64,000 nucleotides of DNA from Virgibacillus dokdonensis (GTDB lineage: Bacteria; Bacillota; Bacilli; Bacillales; Amphibacillaceae): NCBI RefSeq assembly GCF_900166595.1, contig NZ_LT745763.1:1396814-1460813 (forward strand), written 5' to 3'. Shown one piece after another: positions 54,533-63,686 of this stretch. The translations under genes and the position numbers were made by a program. Below the pieces are notes generated by a model that was not told where the DNA came from, made no database searches, and saw only the letters and a list, made by a program, of their open reading frames with translations. The first letter of the stretch is position 1, and the number at the start of each line of letters is the position of its first letter.

Positions 54533-55101
54533 TCGCTTCAACTCCTTGTATAGTATATATAGGTGTTCATATTCGCCTATTATTTCTAACCTATTATTTG
54601 CTTTCCTGATTGAAATTGTATACCCTCTTGAAGCCGTCGCTTTTCACTACAAGCGGACACTCCTCAGGGCTGCTTGAGCCTCCTCACTCACAAAAAACGC
54701 CAAGCATATGCTTTTCCTGCAGGAGTCGCCACCTTGCATTCCAAGCGACCGATTACCTGTTTTACACGCCCAAAGGAGCGTAGATAAATAAAGCTTAAAA
54801 TAACTTTCAAATCCTTCATGTAATTCCGGTAATTTACATTTTGTTTTGCGAAGGTACTGCTGCAGTCGTAAATCAGTCCACCACAAATTTTAATTTCAGC
54901 CTCTCTCACACAAATACCTACCTATTTGGCACAGAATAACCGCCAAAGAAATGGTATATTGTCATACGGTATACTCTCATTCATGTCACAGGCACTTTTA
55001 ATTAGTCTACCTATATATGCAAGATTGGTAAACAAAAGTGCTTGTGCGGTAATTTTTTGCTATGATAACAATAGAACTTATCAACGTTAGGAGGAAATAA
55101 G
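54533..55101. other. Intergenic region with GC-richer element
   Basis: The block at 54631-54780 is described separately. Reading frames here on the minus strand (54647-54909) follow the repeat, lack ribosome binding sites and are not genes. The M42 peptidase promoter should lie near 55060 (TGCTATGATAAC). Confidence 0.5.
54631..54780. repeat. GC-richer dispersed element of the Bacillaceae type
   Basis: The segment holds CTTGAGCCTCCTC, a palindromic TCCTGCAGGA and GGAGTCGCCACCTTGCATTCC. Motifs of this kind (GAGCCTCCTC, then CAGGAGTCGCC, then TTGCATTCCA) recur, from memory, in intergenic DNA of many Bacillus and related genomes. It is one copy in this window. Its function is unknown. Confidence 0.5.
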
Positions 55102-56160
55102 ATGCAATTAGCAAACCAAAAATTTTTGTTAGAGTTATTACAAACCCCTTCTCCATCCAGTTTAGAAATGGAAATCCAAAAGAAGTGGTTGGAATATGTC
55201 AAACCTTTTGTAGATGAAATAAGAACAGATCATGCTGGAAATGCTATCGGTGTTTTAAACCCTGAGGCACCATTCAAAGTGTTGTTAGCCGGTCATTGTG
55301 ATGAAATAGCACTAGTTATTAATCGAATTGACGAGCATGGTTTCTTACATTTTGATAAAATGGGTGGCATTAATCCTAAAGCTGCGGTTGGAATGAAGGT
55401 GATGGTGCTAGGTGCAAATGATTGTTTAACAGGTGTTATTGGCGTCAATGCTCAACATCATGGTGGCTTAAAGAATGACTTTAGTTTGGAAGATTTGTTT
55501 ATCGATTGCGGTTTTAAAACGAAAGAAGAGGCAGAGGAACAAATACATATTGGTGATCTAGCGGTATATAAGACCGAACCGGAATTTCTGTCGGACCGTT
55601 ATGTTGCTGGTCGCGGTCTAGACAATCGGACAGGCGCTTTTATTGTAGCAGAGGTGCTAAGAAAATTGAAAGAGACGGGCTGTCAAGTAGGTGTCTATGC
55701 AGCTAGTACAGTAAATGAAGAAACGAATATGGGCGGCGCTTATTTTGCAGCGGCAGGTGTAGCACCAGATATGGCGATTGCTTGCGACGTTACATTTGCG
55801 ACAGATTATCCTGGAGTTAATACAAATAAATATGGTGATGTTCGATTAGAAAAAGGCCCTGTATTAGCAAAAGGCGCCCCTATCAATATCAAGATCAATC
55901 AACTACTTGAAAAGGCGGCAAAATCTTTAGATATCTCTATTCAGTATGAGCTTACGCCACGTATGACTGGAACTGATGCTGATAAAATGCGGCTGACAGG
56001 AAAAGGAGTTCCTGTATCGCTCGTGTCCCTTCCGCTTAGATATATGCATTCTCCTGTTGAAACAGCAAGTATCAAAGATATAGCCGAAGAAATTGATTTG
56101 TTAGTGGCAATGATCTCTGCGTTAACAGGAGAAGAAAGCTTAAACCCACTTGATTTATAA
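55102..56160 (+). CDS. M42-family metallo-aminopeptidase
   Basis: The 352-residue cytosolic peptidase has the binuclear metal site of M42 enzymes: His in AGHCDEI, Asp in GRGLDNRTGA, Glu pair in VNEETNMGGA, Asp in ACDVTFATD and His in RYMHSPVE. Members are glutamyl or deblocking aminopeptidases that form large complexes. The family often has VQEEVG where this protein has VNEETN. GGAGGAA precedes the ATG. It stands alone. Confidence 0.9.
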   Translation: MQLANQKFLLELLQTPSPSSLEMEIQKKWLEYVKPFVDEIRTDHAGNAIGVLNPEAPFKVLLAGHCDEIALVINRIDEHGFLHFDKMGGINPKAAVGMKVMVLGANDCLTGVIGVNAQHHGGLKNDFSLEDLFIDCGFKTKEEAEEQIHIGDLAVYKTEPEFLSDRYVAGRGLDNRTGAFIVAEVLRKLKETGCQVGVYAASTVNEETNMGGAYFAAAGVAPDMAIACDVTFATDYPGVNTNKYGDVRLEKGPVLAKGAPINIKINQLLEKAAKSLDISIQYELTPRMTGTDADKMRLTGKGVPVSLVSLPLRYMHSPVETASIKDIAEEIDLLVAMISALTGEESLNPLDL

Positions 56161-56185
56161 TAGTGTAAAATTTAATTTTGACGCT

Positions 56186-56265
56186 ATTAGGAAGAGTATA
56201 AGATTTTTTTGGTGGTTATATAGTAGAAAAAAACGAAGGCTTTCTAAATAGACAAGACTTTCTTT
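56186..56265 (+). repeat. Intergenic repeat family copy
   Basis: TTAGGAAGAGTATAAGAT, TTTTGGTGGTTATATAGTAG, AAAACGAAGGCTTTC and GACAAGACTTTCTT are in family order; the hairpin is decayed. Confidence 0.65.
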
Positions 56266-56557
56266 TAAAATGAATCTTTGAGTTTTAATGACAGCAGGAT
56301 CAGCCTTTTCTAGGTAAATAGAAGCTATGAGCAAAGGTAGGTAGGTTTTTATCCTGAATTTCAAGTGAAAAATTAGGTAGAAGGTCGTTCGTTTTCTTTA
56401 TATAAGCAAATTGCTTAAACTAAATTTTGGAGTTGTAGGTAAACTTAATCATTTTTATACTAAATAAAAGAGAAACGTTAGTAGTTTTTAGAGCAAAAAG
56501 CGTGATTTTAAATTTTCTTAACGGTTATTTTTCATCCCCGTAACAAAGCTATATTTG

Positions 56558-56600
56558 AAGCTAGTTTTCCTGAGTAGGAGGAAACTAGCTTATTTTTTTG
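56558..56600 (+). terminator. Intrinsic terminator-like hairpin
   Basis: AAGCTAGTTTTCC (from about 56558) pairs with GGAAACTAGCTT (to about 56592), followed by ATTTTTTT. It lies about 400 bases after the M42 gene. Confidence 0.75.
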
Positions 56601-56601
56601 C

Positions 56602-56685
56602 ACTACAGAAAGATATAAGATTTTTTGGTTTATAGTTTAAGCTTTCGCCATAAAAACGCTTGGCGATAAGCCAAGTGTTACTAAG
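56602..56685 (+). repeat. Intergenic repeat family copy with intact hairpin
   Basis: ACAGAAAGATATAAGAT, TTTTTGGTTTATAGTTTAAG, GCTTTCGCCATAAAAAC and the hairpin CTTGGCGATAAGCCAAG followed by TGTTACTAA are present. Confidence 0.75.
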
Positions 56686-56881
56686 AGAATGAGCATGCAT
56701 AGGTTACAAATAGGATGAATAAAAGCAAGAAAAAATGAGACTATTTTATTAATTTAGAATATTGAGATGGAAAACGACTTATATCGACACCTTTCTTCAT
56801 GATTACTCTACTATACTTAGTTTAACAACAAAGAGTGACCTAGTAGCTACAAAAGAACGCAGAAAATGAAAGGGGGGGAAG

Positions 56882-56908
56882 ATGCATCTGTTGTTCTTTT
56901 ACTTGTAG
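56882..56908 (+). other. Eight-codon minigene before the subtilase gene
   Basis: AAAGGGGGGGA is followed by an ATG and codons for MHLLFFYL, then TAG. It ends 31 bases before the subtilase start and could act as a leader peptide. Translation is not proven. Confidence 0.25.
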
Positions 56909-56938
56909 CAGCTTTGAAAAATGGAGGGAGGAATAGCT

Positions 56939-59900
56939 TTGAAAAGAAGAAGAAGGCGACAAACCAAAATGCTAAGCATTGCCGCAACATGTTTTATTGC
57001 ATTTTCTTTATTCACGCCTGGGATAGCTGGTGCGCAAGAGACGCAGAAATTGCATCAATCTGTAAGTGATTCTAGTAAGGTAGAAAATAAGCTAAGTAGC
57101 AAATTAACAAAGCAATTCAAAAATGATGATAAGGTAACTTTTCTTGTTAAATTTGCTGAAAAGGCAGATGTGAAAAAGGCGGCTGATAATGCAAAAAAAA
57201 CAGCAAAAAAAGCTAGCTTGACAGCACAAAAGGTAGAACATGTTCAACGTTCTGCAGTTATTTCAGAGTTGAAGGCTACAGCTTTAGAATCGCAAACGAA
57301 TGTAAAAGATTATATTCAAAAGCAAAAAGAGAAAGGAAATGTAGAGACATTTCAATCTTTTCATATTGTGAATGGGATGTCGGTAACAGCTACCAAAAAG
57401 ATAGCTGAAAAAATTGCTTCTTATCCTGAAGTAGAGAAAATATTACCGAATGAGGAACGTAAACTATTTGAAGTAACTGTTGATAAAGAAGAAAAGCAAA
57501 TAAAAGCTGAGAACGAAAATCTAGAATGGAATGTGGAGCGTGTGGGGGCTCCGTCTGTATGGGATATGGGCTTTGACGGCTCGGGTATTGTAGTAGCAAG
57601 TATTGATAGCGGAGTACAATGGGATCATCCAGCTTTGCAGGAGCAGTATCGTGGATATAATTCTGAAACTGGAGAAGTAGATCACGCTGCAAGTTTCTTC
57701 GATGCAACAGCTGGCGAAGAGGAAGCTTATGATGATCACTCACACGGTACACATGTTACGGGAACAATGGTTGGAGCAGAGGCTGACGGTTCCAATCAAA
57801 TCGGGGTAGCACCCGGAGCAAAATGGATTGCAGCAAAAGGATTAAATGCCTCAGGTGTCGGCTATGACAATTGGTTATTATCAGCTGCAGAATGGATGCT
57901 AGCTCCAAATGGAGACGCTTCCATGGCTCCGGATATTGTAAATAACTCCTGGGGTGGTGGCTCAGGGCTTGATGAATGGTATCGAGATGTAGTAACTGCA
58001 TGGAGAGAAGCAGGTATTTTCCCAGCATTTGCCGCTGGTAATACTACTCTAACTAATCCAGGTGGGCCAGGTTCAGTAGCGGTGCCAGCCAATTATCCAG
58101 AGTCTTTTGCCATTGGTGCAACGGATGTTAACGATGTGTTAGGAAGTTTCTCTTTACTGGGACCTTCGCCATATGACGAAATAAAACCAGAAGTAACAGC
58201 ACCTGGTGTTAATATTCGTTCAAGTGTGCCGGGAAGCGGTTATGAAGGAGGATGGAATGGTACATCCATGGCTAGTCCAGCGCTTTCTGGGGTTTTAGCA
58301 TTAATGAAGCAAGCAGATGGAAGCCTTACTGTGAATGAAATGGAAGAAATCGCTATGTCAACTGCTAATCCGCTCACAGACAGTGACTACCCTGAATCAC
58401 CGAATAACGGATATGGGCATGGACTAGTTAACGCTTATGACGCTGTTTCTTCTTTAGTATCTGGTTTAGGAACTTTAGAAGGGCAAGTAACAAAAGCTGG
58501 TGAAGATAAAGAAGCACCTGTTTTCGAGCATGAGCCATTAACAGAAGCATATATGGGGATGGATTTAGATTTAAATATTCAAGTGTCTGATAATATTAGC
58601 GTAAGTTCAGTTGATTTACAGTATACGAACGCAGCTGGGGAGGAAGAAACAATTGAAGCAGAACGTGTCTCTGGTGATTATAAGGATGGAAGCTATATAG
58701 CTTCCATCCCTGGAGATCAATTAACTGGGGAAAGTTTATCTTACACATGGTATATGAACGATTTTGGCAACAATGAAGCGAGAAGTGAAACGTATGAGGT
58801 AGCTTTACGACCGGGAATTACGGTCGGTTATGAGGAAGATTTTGAAGCAGCATCGGCTGGTTGGACGGTATTTGGAGAAAACAATAGTTGGGAGCGTGGA
58901 GTGCCAACTTCCGGACCTGAAACTGCTGCTTCTGGAGAGAATGTATATGCTACTAATTTAGCTGGTGCGTATGAGAGTGATTCAAATACGACACTTGTGA
59001 TGCCGCCAATTGATCTTCCGAAAGAGGGGGACGCTTTTTTACAATTTAATCAATGGTATAACTTAGAAAACAATTACGACTATGGTCATGTGTTTATTTC
59101 CACGGACCAAGAGGATTGGACACAGCTTGAGGAAATTTCCAATGTATCTGACGGATGGGGAAATATGACAGTTGATTTATCCGACTATCTCGGCCAGCGA
59201 GTTTATATAGGCTTTAATTTAGATACAGACGGTAGTGTTACACGTGATGGCTGGTATATTGATGACGTTGCTTTAACAGATACACCAAGTACAGAAAATG
59301 TTTCTTTAACAGCAGAAGTGTCAAACCCTGGTTTATTAGGATTTATTGATACGGTAAGTTTGGCTTCCAAAGACAAACAAGATAAACAATCAGCCAAAAA
59401 GGAAAAAGTAGACCCGGAAAAAATAAAACCTATTCAACCAAAGGAAAAATCAAAACCAAAACAAGATACAGTGAATCCGACATTATTACCAATGCAAGCG
59501 CAAGTAAGTGTCATAGAAAGTGGACGTACGGTAACTACAGACCCTGCTACAGGTAGCTACTCATTATTACATGCAGCGGGAGATTTTACGGTAAAAGCTG
59601 AAGCATATGGCTTTCAATCACAAGAGCAGTCTGTAACCGTTGATCCGGATGGTACTTCGAAGGCTGATTTTACGTTAGAAGAAGTGGATCAATACACGAT
59701 AAGCGGAACCATTACGGATGAACAAACAGGCAAACCTATACCAGATGCAACGATTTTAGTAGTGGAGGATGCCAATATTGAACCAGTAACGACAGATGAG
59801 GAAGGTAATTATTCACTCACCGCTTATCAGGGGGCATATACGTTAAAAGTACTTGCGAGCGGTTATCATGGTGCAGAAATGAAAATTAATCTAGAGGATA

Positions 59901-61270
59901 ACGATAGTACTCAAAATGTGGAATTAGAGCCATTCTACACGGTGCCTGGTGGAGAAATTGCTTATGATGATGGAACACCAGAAAATGCTCGCGCATTCTA
60001 TGATGCTGGAAATGGTTGGGGCGTAAAGATGACATTACCAGAAGGAAAGGAAACTGGTGTTGTTGATGCCGCTGTCTTTAAATTTTGGAATGAAGAGTTT
60101 CCACAACCAGGTGGTACTGCATTTCAAGTGGAGGTTTGGGATGCAAATGGACCAGATGGTACACCAGGTGAAAAGATAGCAGGCCCAGTTGATGCTGAAG
60201 CCATTCGCGATGAAAATGAATGGACAGTCGTCGATTTAGAAGAACATGGCATTGTGGTAGAAGAAGAATTTTATGTGGTGTATGTGCAAACAGCGCCAAA
60301 TACAGAAGCACCTGGACTTGCTACAGATGAAAGCAGTCCAAATGAAGATAGAAGTTATCAACTAGTTGGTGGATCTTGGTCTAAATCACCAGCAGAAGAA
60401 GGAAACTATATGATTCGCGCTCACGTTAATTACGAAGTAGAGGAACCTGAAATTACCTCGCCAAAAGATGGCGCTATTACGAATAAGCAAAAGGTTACTG
60501 TAGAAGGAACTGCTTCACCAACGACTACGATCCAAATAATGAACAATGGAGAAGAAATTGGCTCGGCTGAAATAGGGGAGGATGGTACGTTTGCTATTCC
60601 AGCGGAACTATCAGAAGGGGAAAATGAACTAACAGCAGTCTCTCAGCTAGATGGAAATCCAACAGGCGATTCAGAGCCCGTTAAATTAACACTAGATACC
60701 GAAAAACCTGAGCTAACCATCGATTCACCAAAAAATGAGGAAAAACTGAATCGAGAGACTGTTACTGTAGCAGGTTCTGTCTCTGATAATAATTTGGACA
60801 CCGTAAAAGTGAACGGTAAGAAAGCAAAAGTACAAGATGGCAAATATTCCAAACGAATTTTGTTAGACAATGGTGAAAATGAAATTAAAGTGGTAGCTCA
60901 AGATGCAGCAGGAAATAAAACGAAGGAAAAAATTACAGTGGATGTCGATTTCACAGCGCCTAAGGTTGAGAATTTAACCCCAGAAGAAGATGCTACACTA
61001 GCAGCTGGTGAGTCCATCAAAATTGAGTTTGAAAGTGAACCAGGGCTAAATGCAACCTATGCTATTCATATGCCACTAACGAATACAGCTACGAATGCTA
61101 CAGAACTACCAATGATGGAAACATCAGAAGGCCATTACGTCGGCTATTGGACAGCAACAAGCAGTGTCGTTGCAGAAGGTGCCGTTATTGAGGTAAAGGT
61201 AGAAGATAATTATGGCAATAAGACACGTAAGCAAGCAACAGGAAAGTTATGGATTAACGCTGAGAAGTAA
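56939..61270 (+). CDS. Secreted S8 serine protease, bacillopeptidase F-like, with large C-terminal region
   Basis: The protein has about 1443 residues. Order: basic signal peptide ending near AGAQE, I9-like propeptide (to about 165), subtilisin domain with Asp223 (IDSGVQWDH), His269 (HSHGTHVTG) and Ser443 (NGTSMASPA), a beta-rich segment with YEEDFEAASAGW (about 635-790) as in immune inhibitor A-type proteases, a Lys/Pro linker, two carboxypeptidase-regulatory-like domains (about 850-970), an unnamed domain starting AYDDGTPENARAF, and two or three Ig-like repeats. No LPXTG signal is present. TTG 56939 with GGAGG upstream is the best start. It degrades external protein. Confidence 0.92.
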   Translation: MKRRRRRQTKMLSIAATCFIAFSLFTPGIAGAQETQKLHQSVSDSSKVENKLSSKLTKQFKNDDKVTFLVKFAEKADVKKAADNAKKTAKKASLTAQKVEHVQRSAVISELKATALESQTNVKDYIQKQKEKGNVETFQSFHIVNGMSVTATKKIAEKIASYPEVEKILPNEERKLFEVTVDKEEKQIKAENENLEWNVERVGAPSVWDMGFDGSGIVVASIDSGVQWDHPALQEQYRGYNSETGEVDHAASFFDATAGEEEAYDDHSHGTHVTGTMVGAEADGSNQIGVAPGAKWIAAKGLNASGVGYDNWLLSAAEWMLAPNGDASMAPDIVNNSWGGGSGLDEWYRDVVTAWREAGIFPAFAAGNTTLTNPGGPGSVAVPANYPESFAIGATDVNDVLGSFSLLGPSPYDEIKPEVTAPGVNIRSSVPGSGYEGGWNGTSMASPALSGVLALMKQADGSLTVNEMEEIAMSTANPLTDSDYPESPNNGYGHGLVNAYDAVSSLVSGLGTLEGQVTKAGEDKEAPVFEHEPLTEAYMGMDLDLNIQVSDNISVSSVDLQYTNAAGEEETIEAERVSGDYKDGSYIASIPGDQLTGESLSYTWYMNDFGNNEARSETYEVALRPGITVGYEEDFEAASAGWTVFGENNSWERGVPTSGPETAASGENVYATNLAGAYESDSNTTLVMPPIDLPKEGDAFLQFNQWYNLENNYDYGHVFISTDQEDWTQLEEISNVSDGWGNMTVDLSDYLGQRVYIGFNLDTDGSVTRDGWYIDDVALTDTPSTENVSLTAEVSNPGLLGFIDTVSLASKDKQDKQSAKKEKVDPEKIKPIQPKEKSKPKQDTVNPTLLPMQAQVSVIESGRTVTTDPATGSYSLLHAAGDFTVKAEAYGFQSQEQSVTVDPDGTSKADFTLEEVDQYTISGTITDEQTGKPIPDATILVVEDANIEPVTTDEEGNYSLTAYQGAYTLKVLASGYHGAEMKINLEDNDSTQNVELEPFYTVPGGEIAYDDGTPENARAFYDAGNGWGVKMTLPEGKETGVVDAAVFKFWNEEFPQPGGTAFQVEVWDANGPDGTPGEKIAGPVDAEAIRDENEWTVVDLEEHGIVVEEEFYVVYVQTAPNTEAPGLATDESSPNEDRSYQLVGGSWSKSPAEEGNYMIRAHVNYEVEEPEITSPKDGAITNKQKVTVEGTASPTTTIQIMNNGEEIGSAEIGEDGTFAIPAELSEGENELTAVSQLDGNPTGDSEPVKLTLDTEKPELTIDSPKNEEKLNRETVTVAGSVSDNNLDTVKVNGKKAKVQDGKYSKRILLDNGENEIKVVAQDAAGNKTKEKITVDVDFTAPKVENLTPEEDATLAAGESIKIEFESEPGLNATYAIHMPLTNTATNATELPMMETSEGHYVGYWTATSSVVAEGAVIEVKVEDNYGNKTRKQATGKLWINAEK

Positions 61271-61279
61271 TTGCCATTA

Positions 61280-61316
61280 TAAAACCTCGCATTTTATTGG
61301 AATGCGAGGTTTTAAT
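61280..61316 (+). terminator. Intrinsic terminator of the subtilase gene
   Basis: AAAACCTCGCATT pairs perfectly with AATGCGAGGTTTT around TTATTGG, followed by AATTT. Confidence 0.85.
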
Positions 61317-61332
61317 TTGAAATATTATTTTC

Positions 61333-61361
61333 TTGCAAAACTAAAAAATCTCATGTAAAAT
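61333..61361 (+). promoter_or_regulatory. Promoter of the FMN riboswitch transcript
   Basis: TTGCAA (61333-61338) and TAAAAT (61356-61361) are 17 bases apart, about 25 bases before the riboswitch. Confidence 0.65.
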
Positions 61362-61386
61362 AATCGTAACAATAAAATATCGATTC

Positions 61387-61521
61387 CATCTTCGGGGCAG
61401 GGTGAAATTCCCGACCGACGGTAAAAAGCATGTGTGCTTAAGTCCGTGACCCGCAATTTTTATTGTGGTTGATCTGGTGCAAGTCCAGAACCGACAGTTA
61501 CAGTCTGGATGGGAGAAGATG
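61387..61521 (+). ncRNA. FMN riboswitch (RFN element)
   Basis: The RFN core is fully readable: TTCGGGGCAGGGTGAAATTC, CCGACCGACGGT, AGTCCGTGACCC, TGGTGCAAGTCCAGAACCGA, CAGT and GGATGGGAGAAGATG. Helix P1 pairs CATCTT (61387-61392) with AAGATG (61516-61521). It controls the ribU gene: FMN binding should favour the terminator at 61581. Confidence 0.96.
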
Positions 61522-61580
61522 TCGAGCCAAATTTTAGGTACATATATGTGCCTGTTTTTTCCCTATGTTTGTTTACGTTT

Positions 61581-61618
61581 CCCCTAAAGCCCCGATTAGG
61601 CGCTTTAGGGGTTTTTAT
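61581..61618 (+). terminator. Terminator of the FMN riboswitch
   Basis: CCCCTAAAGC (61581-61590) pairs perfectly with GCTTTAGGGG (61602-61611), followed by TTTTT. Confidence 0.9.
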
Positions 61619-61690
61619 GTAGGAAGCAAACTGGCTCTAAACCTTCATCACGAGATTGGAATCGATACATGATGAAGGGAGAAATAGAAA

Positions 61691-62287
61691 ATGCAACCGA
61701 TGAATAAACAATCATCCAAACTGATGAAAGTCATTGTCTTAGCTTTATTAGGTACAATTTCATTATTATTATTTTTCTTAAACTTTCCTCTGCCGTTATT
61801 ACCAGCTTTTTTGAAAATTGACTTCAGTGATGTTCCGGCTTTAATGGCATCATTCATCTTTTCACCAGTTGCTGGGGTCCTTGTGGTCGCAATTAAAAAC
61901 CTCTTATATTTAGCTGTATCTGGTGCCGCTGACCCAATTGGTGTACTTGCTAATTTTATAGCTGGAATGATGTTTGTTGTACCAGTGTCTATGCTCTATC
62001 ACAAATTTAAAGGTGTGAAAAGTATAGTTTCTGGTTTAGTTACGGGAACAATCGTAATGGCAGTTGGAATGAGTGTTTTAAATTATTTTGTTTTCTTACC
62101 AGCATATGCATGGTTTATGGGGTGGGAAGACATGTCAAATACTGCAATTAAATGGGGGATAGTCTCTGCGGGGATACTACCATTTAATATTATAAAAGGA
62201 ATAATTGTTGGCTTGTTATTTGTCCCATTGTATGTAAAGCTACGCGCTTGGGTAGAAGAAAAGCAAGCTAAATTTGCATCCTCGTAA
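61691..62287 (+). CDS. ribU: Riboflavin ECF transporter S component RibU
   Basis: The 198-residue protein has about six helices. RibU landmarks are FLNFPLPLLPAFLKIDFSDV, VPALMASFIFSPVAGVLVVA and KNLLYLAVSGAADPIGVLAN. It binds riboflavin outside the cell and works with the shared ECF module. GAAGGGAG precedes the ATG. Control by the FMN riboswitch upstream supports the assignment. Confidence 0.95.
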   Translation: MQPMNKQSSKLMKVIVLALLGTISLLLFFLNFPLPLLPAFLKIDFSDVPALMASFIFSPVAGVLVVAIKNLLYLAVSGAADPIGVLANFIAGMMFVVPVSMLYHKFKGVKSIVSGLVTGTIVMAVGMSVLNYFVFLPAYAWFMGWEDMSNTAIKWGIVSAGILPFNIIKGIIVGLLFVPLYVKLRAWVEEKQAKFASS

Positions 62288-62605
62288 TCCAATTCTATTG
62301 GAAATTAAAATAACAGGAGCAGTGCAGTCTATTATTTTGAATGGCTCGCACTGCTTCTTTCTTTCCTTATATGGAACTAGCGCAAGAGTTGCTATGTGCC
62401 AAAGAGCCGGCTTTAAAAATGTTCTACAATTCACGAAATAAAGCGAATTTTTTTGCTTCGTATACGTTATCTAGTAAATAATGTTTTATACTATATAAAA
62501 GTTTAAAGGTTTAAAGTAGAAGAAAAACTACAGCTTTCCCAATAAGACTTGGCGACAAGAAGCCAGGTTTTTCTAATAAAAATAATAGAAACAGAGGTGT
62601 TTTAG
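62288..62605. other. Intergenic region with ribU terminator and repeat copy
   Basis: GAGCAGTGC (about 62317) pairs with GCACTGCTTC (about 62350), followed by TTTCTTTCCTT, a likely terminator of ribU. A repeat copy fills 62488-62577. No gene is visible. Confidence 0.65.
62488..62577 (+). repeat. Intergenic repeat family, near full-length copy
   Basis: TACTATATAAAAGTTT, AAAGGTTTAAAGTAGAAG, AAAACTACAGCTTTCCC and ACTTGGCGACAAGAAGCCAG followed by GTTTTTCTAA are in family order. It ends 28 bases before the P1 peptidase gene. Confidence 0.75.
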
Positions 62606-63577
62606 GTGGCTTATGGGAACATAACGGATGTACCAGGGATAAAGGTAGGAAATGTTGAAAATATGGAAGCGATAACAGGGTGCTCTGTCGTTGTGGCAGA
62701 AAATGGTGCGGTTTGTGGTGTAGATGTTCGAGGATCAGCGCCAGGAACAAGAGAAACAGCATTATTAGATCCTGTAAATACTGTGAATCAAGTACATGCA
62801 ATTACGCTTTCTGGTGGTAGCGCGTTTGGCTTAGCCACAGCTGATGGAGTAATGCGCTATTTAGAAGAGCAAGGAATAGGTTTAGATGTTCGTGTTGCTA
62901 AGGTCCCGATTGTTCCTGCAGCAATTTTATTTGATTTAGCTGTTGGTGATAGCAAGGTTCGTCCAGATAAAGAAATGGGTTACCAAGCAGCCAAACAAGC
63001 TAAAAAAGGATATTTTTCTTTTGGGAATGTTGGTGCAGGATGTGGTGCAACGGTCGGAAAAGTAGCGGGCTTCAAACATTGTATGAAGGGAGGATTAGGA
63101 AGTGCGTCAGTAGAACTTGATAATGGCATAGTTGTCGGAGCATTCGTAGCTGTAAATGCAGTTGGAGATATTAGACACCCAGACACAGGAGAAATATTAG
63201 CAGGACCAATAGATTTGGACACCCAAGAAATGATGGACAGTATTACTTATATGCAAAAACACCAAAGTCAAAAGTCTGCTGGTATGAACACGACAATTGG
63301 TGTGATAGCTACGAATGCTTTGCTTACGAAAGCAGAGGCTACCAAGATTTCACAAATAGCTCATAATGCTTTGGCAAAGACAATCTATCCTGCACATACG
63401 CAAATGGACGGTGATACGATCTTTACTTTAAGTACAGGGCAACGAAAACAATCCATTGATTTAATAGGAGCTATGGCTGTAGAAACATTGGAAGAATCCA
63501 TTGTCCAAGCAATTCTAGCAGCAGAGTCCGTTGGAGGTATTCCTGCTTATCAAACATATAAGCTGAGAAATAGGTAG
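62606..63577 (+). CDS. P1-family peptidase (DmpA/L-aminopeptidase type)
   Basis: The 323-residue protein is an N-terminal-nucleophile hydrolase of family P1. Landmarks are TDVPGIKVGNVE, the substrate-side LSGGSAFGLATADGVMRYL and the autocleavage region GMNTTIGVIATNA, where a Thr would become the nucleophile after self-processing. Members include D-stereospecific or beta-amino-acid aminopeptidases; the substrate here is unknown. The start is GTG 62606 with GAGGTG 6 bases upstream. Confidence 0.9.
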   Translation: MAYGNITDVPGIKVGNVENMEAITGCSVVVAENGAVCGVDVRGSAPGTRETALLDPVNTVNQVHAITLSGGSAFGLATADGVMRYLEEQGIGLDVRVAKVPIVPAAILFDLAVGDSKVRPDKEMGYQAAKQAKKGYFSFGNVGAGCGATVGKVAGFKHCMKGGLGSASVELDNGIVVGAFVAVNAVGDIRHPDTGEILAGPIDLDTQEMMDSITYMQKHQSQKSAGMNTTIGVIATNALLTKAEATKISQIAHNALAKTIYPAHTQMDGDTIFTLSTGQRKQSIDLIGAMAVETLEESIVQAILAAESVGGIPAYQTYKLRNR

Positions 63578-63605
63578 GCTACTCCAAATAACTTGGGCTA
63601 CTAAT

Positions 63606-63642
63606 AATCAGTGGGGAATAAAAAAACCCACTGATTGTAGGT
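63606..63642 (+). terminator. Hairpin after the P1 peptidase gene
   Basis: AATCAGTGGG pairs perfectly with CCCACTGATT around an A-rich loop. The T-run after it is weak. Confidence 0.65.
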
Positions 63643-63686
63643 TCACTATTCTTCATGTGTTAAAATTTTTCAAGAGTATAGAGTTA

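Larger units (their letters stand above)
56161..56938. other. Long intergenic region with two repeat copies and a minigene
   Basis: Two copies of the intergenic repeat (56186-56265 and 56602-56685) lie here. GGAGGAAACTAGCTTATTTTT near 56577, with GAAGCTAGTTTTCC before it, forms a hairpin with a T-run (AAGCTAGTTTTCC/GGAAACTAGCTT), a good terminator. An eight-codon minigene lies at 56882-56908. No longer gene is visible. Confidence 0.6.

Noticed and set aside
54647..54909. Two minus-strand small frames
   Set aside because: They follow a non-coding dispersed element and have no translation signals.
57390..57752. Minus-strand reading frames inside the subtilase gene
   Set aside because: They are shadows of a strongly coding + frame, have no ribosome binding sites and show no protein features.
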